Below are positions 33,131 through 40,095 of a DNA stretch of 64,000 bases, piece after piece. Numbering within the stretch: the first letter of the stretch is position 1; the number at the start of each line of letters is the position of its first letter. Position numbers and translations under genes: made by a program. Below the pieces are notes generated by a model, which was not told the origin of the DNA, did not search any database, and saw only the letters and a list, made by a program, of their open reading frames with translations. The DNA comes from Nonomuraea candida (GTDB taxonomy: Bacteria; Actinomycetota; Actinomycetes; Streptosporangiales; Streptosporangiaceae), in assembly GCF_000725485.1 (NCBI RefSeq), contig NZ_JOAG01000048.1, forward strand, positions 68,994 through 132,993, given 5' to 3'.

Positions 33131-34701
33131 CGGCCACCCGCCAGCCCGCGGCAGCGACCCCGTCCCGAAGGGAAACCATGCTCCTCGCCTCTGTCGTCCT
33201 CGACCCGGCGGCGGTCGTGGCCCCGGTCAACCGCCGCACGTTCGGCTCCTTCGTCGAGCACATGGGCCGGTGCGTCTACACCGGGATCTACGAGCCGGAC
33301 CACCCGCTGGCGGACGAGGACGGATTCCGCACCGACGTGCTGGCGCTCACCCGCGAGCTGGGCGTCACGCTGGTGCGCTATCCGGGCGGCAACTTCGTCT
33401 CCGGATACCGCTGGGAGGACGGCGTCGGCCCGCGCGAGCACCGGCCCCGCCGTCGCGACCTGGCCTGGCACTCCGTCGAGACCAACGAGGTCGGCATCGA
33501 CGAGTTCGCCCGCTGGGCGGCCAAGGCCGAGGTCGAGATCATGTACGCGGTCAACCTCGGCACCCGGGGGGTGCAGGAGGCCCTCGACGTGCACGAGTAC
33601 GTCAACCATCCCGAGGGCACCACGCTGTCGGAGCTGCGCCGCGCCAACGGGGCCGCCAAGCCGTACGGCATCACGCTGTGGTGCCTGGGCAACGAGATGG
33701 ACGGCCCCTGGCAGCTCGGGCACAAGAGCGCCCACGAGTACGGGCTGCTGGCCGCCGCCACCGCCCGCGCGCTGCGCTCCGCCGAGCCGGGCCTGGAGCT
33801 GGTGGCCTGCGGCAGCTCCAGCTCCGGCATGCCCACGTTCGGCACCTGGGAGACCACCGTGCTCGAACACGCCTACGAGCTGGTGGACTACGTCTCCTGC
33901 CACGCCTACTACGAGGAGCTGGACGGCGACCTCGGCTCCTTCCTGGCCAGCGCGGTCGACATGGACCACTTCGTCGACAGCATTGTCGCCACCGCCGACA
34001 GCGTGGGCGCCCGCCTGCGCAGCAAGAAGAAGATCAACCTCTCCTTCGACGAGTGGAACGTCTGGTACCTGTCCCGCTTCCAGGGGCAGGAACCGCCCAC
34101 CGGCTGGGACGTCGCGCCCCGCGTGATCGAGGACGAGTACAACGTCGCGGACGCGGTCGTGGTCGGCAACCTGCTCATCTCCCTGCTGCGCCACAGCGAC
34201 CGGGTCACCGCCGCCTGCCAGGCCCAGCTCGTCAACGTGATCGCGCCGATCCGCACCGAGCCCGGCGGGCCGGCGTGGCGGCAGACCATCTTCCACCCGT
34301 TCGCCAAGACCGCCGCCCTGGCCCGCGGCAACGTGCTGCGCACCCGGCTCACCTCGCCCACGTACGGCACCGCCCGGCACGGGGAGGTGCCCATGGTGGA
34401 CGCCGTCGCCACCCACGACGCCGAGAGCGGCGACGTGGTGATCTTCGCCGTCAACCGCGACCAGACCGATCCCGTGGAGCTGACCGTGGACCTGCGCCTG
34501 TTCGACGACGAGCCGCGCCTGGCGGAGGCGTGGACGCTGACCGACGACGACCTGCGCGCCACCAACACCGCCCGGCACCCGGACCGGGTCACGCTCCGCG
34601 CCACCGAGCGGGTCTCCTTCGACGGCCGGACGCTCACCGTCGTGCTGCCCCGCGTGTCGTGGACCGCGGTCCGCCTGCGCTCCGCGGGAGGCGAACGATG
34701 A
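33127..34701 (+). CDS. Intracellular alpha-L-arabinofuranosidase, GH51
   Basis: 524 residues, no signal peptide. GH51 signatures: FGSFVEHMGRCVYTGIYEPDH near the start, the acid/base glutamate E190 in LWCLGNEMDGPWQ and the nucleophile E309 in LSFDEWNVWY. The ATG at 33127 overlaps the permease stop and has GGAG upstream; an ATG at 33178 with AAGGGA is a good alternative and would remove 17 non-conserved residues. It releases L-arabinose from imported oligosaccharides in the cytosol, completing the pathway begun by the secreted GH43 enzymes. Confidence 0.92.
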   Translation: MTATRQPAAATPSRRETMLLASVVLDPAAVVAPVNRRTFGSFVEHMGRCVYTGIYEPDHPLADEDGFRTDVLALTRELGVTLVRYPGGNFVSGYRWEDGVGPREHRPRRRDLAWHSVETNEVGIDEFARWAAKAEVEIMYAVNLGTRGVQEALDVHEYVNHPEGTTLSELRRANGAAKPYGITLWCLGNEMDGPWQLGHKSAHEYGLLAAATARALRSAEPGLELVACGSSSSGMPTFGTWETTVLEHAYELVDYVSCHAYYEELDGDLGSFLASAVDMDHFVDSIVATADSVGARLRSKKKINLSFDEWNVWYLSRFQGQEPPTGWDVAPRVIEDEYNVADAVVVGNLLISLLRHSDRVTAACQAQLVNVIAPIRTEPGGPAWRQTIFHPFAKTAALARGNVLRTRLTSPTYGTARHGEVPMVDAVATHDAESGDVVIFAVNRDQTDPVELTVDLRLFDDEPRLAEAWTLTDDDLRATNTARHPDRVTLRATERVSFDGRTLTVVLPRVSWTAVRLRSAGGER

Positions 34702-36596
34702 GCCGCCACCCCGGCTCGCCGGGGCGGGCGGCCGGACGGGTGACCGGGCTGGTGGCCGCGCTGCTGCTCGGCGCCGCCCTGGCGGTCCCGTCCGCCCCGG
34801 CGTCGGCCTCTGCGGCGGCACCTGCGTCGGTCTCTGCGTCTGTCTTTGCGTCGGTCTCTGCGGCGGTCTCTGCGGCGGCGGTGCCGGCCGGGGCACCGGC
34901 TGTGGCGTCCGCCGCCGTGCCGGCCGAGCGGCCCTCCCCGGACCCGATCGCCCACGACCCGACCCTGATCAAGCAGGGCCGGTACTACTACGAGATCATC
35001 ACCGGCGACATCGACACCCGCACCTACCTGCCGATCCGCCGCTCCACCGACCTGGTGCACTGGACGCCGCTCGGCACGGTCTTCACCACGCCGCCGCAGT
35101 GGGTGGTGGACGAGCTCGGCACCACGCCGGGCGACTTCTGGGCGCCGGACCTCAGCTACTTCGACGGCGAGTACCACCTCTACTACGCCGCCTCCTCGTT
35201 CGGCACCAACAACTCCGTCATCGGGCTGGCCACCAACGCCACCCTCGACCCCGGCAGCCCGGACTACCGGTGGGTGGACCGCGGCCTGGTGCTGCGCTCG
35301 GACACCTCCGACGACTTCAACGCGATCGACGCCGACGTCGTCCTGGACGAGGACGGCGTGCCGTGGTTGTCGTTCGGCTCGTTCTGGGACGGCATCAAGC
35401 TGCGCCGCCTCGACCCGGCGACGGGCCTGCCGTCCCCGGCGGATTCGACGCTGTATTCGCTCGCCTCCCGGGGCGGCGCGGCGATCGAGGGCCCGTCGAT
35501 CGTCCGCAAGGGCCGGTACTGGTACCTCTTCGCCAGCTTCGACTTCTGCTGCCGGGGCGTGAACTCCGACTACCGCGTCGTCGTCGGCCGGTCGGCCGCC
35601 CTGCGCGGCCCGTACGTGGACCGCGACGGCGTGCCGCTGCTGGAAGGCGGCGGCACCGAGCTGCTGCGCGGTTACAACGGTTTCCACGGCACCGGCGGCG
35701 GCGACGTCCTGCCGCGCCCCGGCAGGGGCCCCGACCTCTTCGTCCACCACTACTACGACGCCGCCGACGGCGCGCTGCCCAAGGGGTCGGTCCGGCCGAT
35801 CTCCTGGGAGGGCGGCTGGCCGCGCCTGGGCGACCCGCTCAGCGGCAATCGCGGTCACGGGCGCGGCCCCGCGTACCTGACGCTGGTGAGCCGCGACGGC
35901 GCCGGCTCGATCGACAACCCCACCTGCGGCTACGAGGGCGCCGACCTCCGGGTGACGGCGCCGGAGAGCCTGGCGGCGCCGTCGGGTCTGGCGGGGGCGG
36001 AGAGCCGGGCGGCCCCGGCGGGCCTGGCGGCGGTGGAGGGGCCGGCGGTGCGGGCGGGCCGGGACGCGTGCCGGCAGTGGCGCCTGGAGCACCGGGGCGG
36101 CGGCTGGTCGAGCATCCTCAACCGGCACAGCAACAAGGTCGCCGAGGTGGCCGCCTGCGTGGACGCGGACGGCGCCCGCGTCGCGCAGTGGGGCTGGCTC
36201 GACAACGACTGCCAGCGCTTCCGGGTCCTGCCCACCGACGGCGGATGGTCCCGCATCGAGAACAAGCTGGCCGGCCGCGTGCTCGACGCCTGCGACCGGC
36301 CGGACGGGAACGTGCGGACCGTCGCCTGGCGCGGGGAGCCCTGCCAGCAGTTCCGCCTCCAGCCTGTGGGCGACGTGCTGATCACCGGCCCGGCCAACCG
36401 GGAGCGGCTCGGTGACGCCTGGCGCTTCGTGCACGCCGGTGAGGGCTTCTACCGGATCGCGGACACGCGCACCGGCCGTCCCCTCGGCGGGCGCGGCGCC
36501 ACCTGGCGCGTCGAGGTGACGGACGCCGGCACGTACCGGCTGGTCAGCCGCGACGGCGGCCCGGCCAGGGAGGTGCTCCTGCTCACGCCCCGCTGA
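34698..36596 (+). CDS. Secreted GH43 arabinan-active hydrolase with a C-terminal accessory domain
   Basis: 632 residues. A signal peptide (VTGLVAALLLGAALAVPSAPASA) is followed by an Ala/Ser/Val low-complexity linker (residues 35-75) encoded by GTCTCTGCG-like repeats. The GH43 propeller spans about 80-410: base D87 in IAHDPTLIK, APDLSYFDGEYHLYYAASSFG, DDFNAIDADVVLDEDG and AIEGPSIVRKGRYWYLFASFDFCCRG. After another Ala-rich linker (about 420-450) a C-terminal module of about 180 residues has beta-trefoil-like features (CRQWRLEHRGGGWSSILNRH, CQRFRVLPTD, CQQFRLQPVG), suggesting sugar binding. The ATG overlaps the GH51 stop. Probably an extracellular arabinanase or exo-arabinanase complementing the one at 27188. 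Confidence 0.88.
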   Translation: MSRHPGSPGRAAGRVTGLVAALLLGAALAVPSAPASASAAAPASVSASVFASVSAAVSAAAVPAGAPAVASAAVPAERPSPDPIAHDPTLIKQGRYYYEIITGDIDTRTYLPIRRSTDLVHWTPLGTVFTTPPQWVVDELGTTPGDFWAPDLSYFDGEYHLYYAASSFGTNNSVIGLATNATLDPGSPDYRWVDRGLVLRSDTSDDFNAIDADVVLDEDGVPWLSFGSFWDGIKLRRLDPATGLPSPADSTLYSLASRGGAAIEGPSIVRKGRYWYLFASFDFCCRGVNSDYRVVVGRSAALRGPYVDRDGVPLLEGGGTELLRGYNGFHGTGGGDVLPRPGRGPDLFVHHYYDAADGALPKGSVRPISWEGGWPRLGDPLSGNRGHGRGPAYLTLVSRDGAGSIDNPTCGYEGADLRVTAPESLAAPSGLAGAESRAAPAGLAAVEGPAVRAGRDACRQWRLEHRGGGWSSILNRHSNKVAEVAACVDADGARVAQWGWLDNDCQRFRVLPTDGGWSRIENKLAGRVLDACDRPDGNVRTVAWRGEPCQQFRLQPVGDVLITGPANRERLGDAWRFVHAGEGFYRIADTRTGRPLGGRGATWRVEVTDAGTYRLVSRDGGPAREVLLLTPR

Positions 36597-36714
36597 CTGG
36601 GCCGCCGCCGGTCGGGCCGTGCTCCTGCTCGGCCCCGGGTGGCCGGGCCGCCGCCGGTCCGGTCGGGCCCTGCTCCTGCCCGCACCTCCGGTGGCCAGGT
36701 CGCCGTCCGCCCGG

Positions 36715-36858
36715 TCAGGTGGCGTTACGGGTGAACTGCTGGTTCTGCCCGCCGCCGCAGGCGTACTGGATCAGGCGGGCGCCGTCGGCCGTGGAGTGGC
36801 CGGTGACGTCGAGGCACTTGCCGGAGTGGCGGGCGACCAGGCGCACCCGGCCGCTCCG
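36715..36858 (-). pseudogene. Out-of-frame last lectin repeat of the GH5 gene
   Basis: In the -1 neighbouring frame this stretch reads GRVRLVARHSGKCLDVTGHS, then ADGARLIQYACGGGQNQQF and a TAA/TGA-bounded end: a third ricin-type repeat that fits directly after codon 440 of the GH5 gene. A single missing base near 36850-36858, in the run GCCGGAGCGGCCGGGTG, would explain the shift. Either a real frameshift or a sequencing error. Confidence 0.7.
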
Positions 36859-38171
36859 GCGTCCTGCGCCTGCCACTGCTGGTTCTGCCCGCCGTTGCAG
36901 GACCACTGGAGGATCCTGGCGTTGTCGGCGGTCGAGGCGGCGTCCACGTCGAGGCACTTGCCGGAGTGCGCGGCGACGATCTGGTGGTAGCCGGCGCCGA
37001 GGTCGCGGAACTCCCAGCGCTGGTTGGCGCCGCCGTTGCAGCCGTACTGGGCGATCTCGGCGCCGTCCGCCGTCGACGCGCTGACCACGTCGACGCACTT
37101 GCCCGAGTGCCGCGCCGTGAGCGTGACCAGGCCGGCGGCTCCGTCGCCCCAGCCGTGCCGGAGACGGGCGGCGCCGGTCGGGTTGCGGATGCCGAGGGTC
37201 AGGCCGGTGCCGCTGCCCTGGAGCGTGAACATGGAGTAGCGGTCGTAACCGTACTCGCTGATCTTCCCGCCGAGCGCGGGCCAGTAGATCGAGCCCATGC
37301 GCAGGTCGCGCATGGAGTCGGTGACGGCGCGGAAGTAGCGGACGAAGTTGTTGGCGGAGGCGGGGTCGCCGTAGTCCAGGCCGAAGTCCATCTGGGCGCC
37401 GAACTCGGTCGTGACCGCGCGCGTGGCGCAGGCGCCGAGCCGCTCGCGGAAGCTCTGGACCCAGCCGGCGTAGTCCTTCTCGCCGTAGAAGAAGGCGTAG
37501 TGGTGATAGGAGAGCAGCGTCCCGGTGAGGCGGCTGTCGGCGCAGACGGGCCTGAGGTCCTGGCTGTACCCGGTGCCGCCGACGAGGACGCGGCCCCTCG
37601 GGATCGACGGGCGGGCCTCGATCCACGCGGCGGCGAGGTTCGTCCACTCCGTGGCGGTGTAGCCGTGGGGCTCGTTCATCGGCTCGAAGTGGACCAGATC
37701 GTTGGTGCCGTACTGGGCGGTCACGGTGTTCCACATCGCGGTGAAGGCGGCCATGTCGGTGATCCGGCCGCCGGAGGCCGCGCCGTCCTCCCAGTAGGCG
37801 AGGACGACCTTGAAGCCGCGGGCGGTGGCGGCGTCGATCGTGCCGCGGTAGGCGTTCCACCACGACGACCCGACGGTGTGGGTGTTGACGGGCAGCCGGA
37901 CGGTGTTGACGCCGAGCAGGCTCTCGAACCCGTTGTAGACGGCGTCGGCCTTGGCGCGTACGGTCGCGTAGCTGTCGGACTGGGCCAGCCCGTCGAGGAC
38001 GAGCGGGCCTTCGACGAAGTTGTCGCCGGGCACCGCCCAGTTCACGCCTCTGAACTGGCGGGTGTCGGCACTGGCGGGTGTGGCGCCCGCGAGGGCGGCC
38101 ACCGGGGTCAGGGCCAGCGTGCTGAGGACGCTGAGCAGAATCCTGCGGAAATGACCGGAGCGATTTGTCAT
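36771..38171 (-). CDS. Secreted GH5-type glycoside hydrolase with ricin B-lectin tail (frameshifted at the end)
   Basis: 466 residues as read. A signal peptide (MTNRSGHFRRILLSVLSTLA, cleaved near ASA-DTRQF) precedes a (beta/alpha)8 cellulase-superfamily domain with the acid/base E167 in HFEPMNEPHG and the nucleophile E256 in AVTTEFGAQMDFG. Residues 345-437 form two ricin-type repeats, HSGKCVDV...CNGGANQRW and HSGKCLDV...CNGGQNQQW. The third repeat is out of frame, replaced by an unrelated Ala/Pro/Thr tail, so the lectin is incomplete while the catalytic domain is intact. Its polysaccharide substrate is unknown, possibly a plant galactan or glucan. LacI-type palindromes precede the gene, one resembling those before the GH43 arabinanase. 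Confidence 0.82.
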   Translation of the reverse strand: MTNRSGHFRRILLSVLSTLALTPVAALAGATPASADTRQFRGVNWAVPGDNFVEGPLVLDGLAQSDSYATVRAKADAVYNGFESLLGVNTVRLPVNTHTVGSSWWNAYRGTIDAATARGFKVVLAYWEDGAASGGRITDMAAFTAMWNTVTAQYGTNDLVHFEPMNEPHGYTATEWTNLAAAWIEARPSIPRGRVLVGGTGYSQDLRPVCADSRLTGTLLSYHHYAFFYGEKDYAGWVQSFRERLGACATRAVTTEFGAQMDFGLDYGDPASANNFVRYFRAVTDSMRDLRMGSIYWPALGGKISEYGYDRYSMFTLQGSGTGLTLGIRNPTGAARLRHGWGDGAAGLVTLTARHSGKCVDVVSASTADGAEIAQYGCNGGANQRWEFRDLGAGYHQIVAAHSGKCLDVDAASTADNARILQWSCNGGQNQQWQAQDAGAAGCAWSPATPASASTSPATPRPTAPA

Positions 38172-38215
38172 GGTGTTGGCCCATTTGCACAAGGCGCGGG
38201 GTGCGCGAGATCAAA

Positions 38216-38255
38216 TGTTGGCGTTAACATCGCTGCGTTAAAACGGTTTAACCGT
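38216..38255. promoter_or_regulatory. Paired LacI-type palindromes upstream of the GH5 gene
   Basis: TGTTGGCGTTAACA (38216-38229) matches the arabinanase site TGTTAGCGCTAACA in 12 of 14 positions. TTAAAACGGTTTAA (38238-38251) is a second near-palindrome centred 22 bp away, two helical turns, and overlaps the perfect 13-mer ACGGTTTAACCGT (38243-38255). They lie 45-85 bp upstream of the GH5 start, over its likely promoter. Confidence 0.55.
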
Positions 38256-38339
38256 AAGAGGGGTGACGAGTGCCGTCAAGGCCGGCGCCGGGGCACCAGG
38301 ACGGAACGCGAGATCGCCCTGGTGACCCGGCGCCCGACG

Positions 38340-38352
38340 GTGAAAGTTTCAC
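38340..38352. promoter_or_regulatory. GTGAAAGTTTCAC palindrome between GH5 and ankyrin genes
   Basis: A perfect 13-nt palindrome (6-bp arms around one base) overlapping the stop codon of the ankyrin gene, 169 bp upstream of the GH5 start. Its GAAA/TTTC core resembles the GAAGTTTCC elements in the two arabinan promoters and reported actinomycete xylanase operators. It may instead be part of a terminator. Confidence 0.35.
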
Positions 38353-39716
38353 GCCCGCCCGCGGCCGATCCATCCGGTCGCGATCAGCGTGCGAAGGCGG
38401 CGGGCCACGGGGTCGTGCGGGCGGGCGGCGAAGGTCAGGCGCAGCCAGCCGCCCGCGTCGGCCCGCAGGAGGTCGTCACGGACGGACGGGTCGGCGCCGC
38501 GCTCCAGGAGCAGGCGGACCACGTGGACCCGGCCGCCCGTGATCGCCCAGTGCAGGCCGGTCCGTCCCAGGTAGGGCGCGACGTCGGGACGCACGCCGTG
38601 GTCGAGGAACCAGCGCACCACCTCGGCCCGGCCGTGCTGGCAGGCGTGCACGAACGCCTCGCCCACGATCTCCTCCGGATCATCGGACGGCGGCAGCCGG
38701 GACGGGAAGCCCGCGCCGGTGTCGGCGAGGTCGGGGCGCGCCGCCGCGACCCCCGGCAGGAGGCCGCCGCCGGGGCCGAAACAGGCCCGCACGAGGTCGA
38801 GCCGGCCGCAGGCGGCGTACGTCCACAGCGCCCCCGGGACGATCGCCCGCCCGGCGAGCAGGTCGACGACCTCGGTGTTGCCGTGATAGATGGCGTTCTC
38901 CAGCGGGGTGACGCCCCACGTCCTGGCTCCGGGGTCGGCGCCGGCGTCGAGCAGCAGGCGTACGAACGCGACCCGGTCGGAGCGGGCGGCCCGGACGAGC
39001 GGGAGATCCAGGTCGGGAGCCTTGTCCAGCAGGACCTCGACTCCGGCGCGCGGCACGCCGAGCTCCTTCCCGAGCCGGACGCCGGGGACCGGCTCGGAGC
39101 CGGCGAGCAGGGTCAGCAGGGTGCCGGCCTGCTCGGCGGTCACCCCGGCCAGCCGCCCGAGGTCACCGGCCAGCAGCGCTTCGGCCTCGCGGCGCAGCAG
39201 CCGCCGCCGCTGCCGGTGTTCGGCGAGGTCGCGCCGGGACTTCTCGGTGAACGACACGAGCTCCCGCCAGGTCGGGAAGCCGAGCTCCCGCGCGATGACC
39301 AGCCGCGCGTCACGAAGCTCGGGCGTCGCGGTGGCGTGCCGGGGCACGTAGGCGCGCAGGCGTCGCAGCGCGGCGGGGTCGCCGCGGCGCAACGCGTCGA
39401 GGAGGGTGCCGGCCATCGCGGCGTAGATGCCCGGGCTGACCCCCATGAGACGCGAGACCGGCCGTTCCCCGGCGGCGCCACGGCCGCGCACGTGGGCGCG
39501 GAACTCGGCCCAGGAGCGGAACCCGTGTTCCTGGGCGAGCACGAACTGGGCGTCGCTGAGCAGGAACCGCCCGGCGGCGCGATCGCCCAGCACGTCGGCG
39601 ACCCGGGCGCCCGCCGCCGCGTCGCCCGCCGCGTACGCGTGGCGCAGGTGCTTGGCCTGCTTGCGGTAGTGCTCCAGGCCCGGACGGGCCGGCAGCTCGA
39701 AATGACGATCGGACAT
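38349..39716 (-). CDS. Ankyrin-repeat protein
   Basis: 455 residues, cytosolic. The N-terminus RHFELPARPGLEHYRKQAKHL and the repeated L-SDAQFVLAQEHGF-SW pattern are typical of a class of actinobacterial ankyrin proteins; ankyrin repeats follow, for example AFVRLLLDAGADPGARTWGV, EVVRWFLDHGVRPD and HVVRLLLERGADPSVRDD. ATG 39716 has an ideal AAGGAGG upstream. Ankyrin repeats mediate protein-protein contacts; no enzymatic domain is visible. Partner unknown. It is divergent from the rifampicin phosphotransferase gene. Confidence 0.85.
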   Translation of the reverse strand: MSDRHFELPARPGLEHYRKQAKHLRHAYAAGDAAAGARVADVLGDRAAGRFLLSDAQFVLAQEHGFRSWAEFRAHVRGRGAAGERPVSRLMGVSPGIYAAMAGTLLDALRRGDPAALRRLRAYVPRHATATPELRDARLVIARELGFPTWRELVSFTEKSRRDLAEHRQRRRLLRREAEALLAGDLGRLAGVTAEQAGTLLTLLAGSEPVPGVRLGKELGVPRAGVEVLLDKAPDLDLPLVRAARSDRVAFVRLLLDAGADPGARTWGVTPLENAIYHGNTEVVDLLAGRAIVPGALWTYAACGRLDLVRACFGPGGGLLPGVAAARPDLADTGAGFPSRLPPSDDPEEIVGEAFVHACQHGRAEVVRWFLDHGVRPDVAPYLGRTGLHWAITGGRVHVVRLLLERGADPSVRDDLLRADAGGWLRLTFAARPHDPVARRLRTLIATGWIGRGRA

Positions 39717-39862
39717 CGCGACCTCCTTCGGCACCGGGGTCCGCTGGCCCGGCCGGAAAGAGGGTGGTCCTGATCCAGGATGCCGACGTGCTGATCGAGG
39801 TGGGAGAGTCCCTGCCCGCGGACTGGTGGCGCCCTCGCGCGCTCGCTTCCAGCGTAGGGACC

Positions 39863-39955
39863 GGCGCCACGCGGAGGCAACCGTCAGGAGAGCGGCGACG
39901 TGCGGAGGCGACCGTCACAAGGCCGGCGACGTGCGGAGGCGACTGTCAGAAGGCC
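39863..39955. repeat. Three 31-bp direct repeats upstream of rph
   Basis: Units start at 39863, 39894 and 39925, each GGCGACGTGCGGAGGCGACC-like. The second and third differ at 2 of 31 positions, the first is more diverged. They lie 140-235 bp upstream of the rifampicin phosphotransferase start in the 379-bp intergenic gap (39717-40095), which otherwise contains promoters only. Confidence 0.8.
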
Positions 39956-40019
39956 CGGCGGGGTTTTCCGCGCGTCGCGCGTACACCTCCCCGCCACTTT
40001 CACTTTATAGCAGATCCCG

Positions 40020-40035
40020 GCGCCTCATGAGGCGC
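40020..40035. promoter_or_regulatory. Perfect 16-bp palindrome in the rph leader
   Basis: GCGCCTCATGAGGCGC is self-complementary over 16 bp, 61 bp upstream of the start codon and just after the AT-rich ACTTTATAG, a possible -10. It could be a regulator site or form a hairpin in the mRNA leader. I found no obvious copy of the rifamycin-associated element by eye. Confidence 0.5.
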
Positions 40036-40095
40036 GAAAAAGTGCTCCATACTTGCCCGTTGCGAACCGGCCAGACGAACGATGGAGCGACGCAA

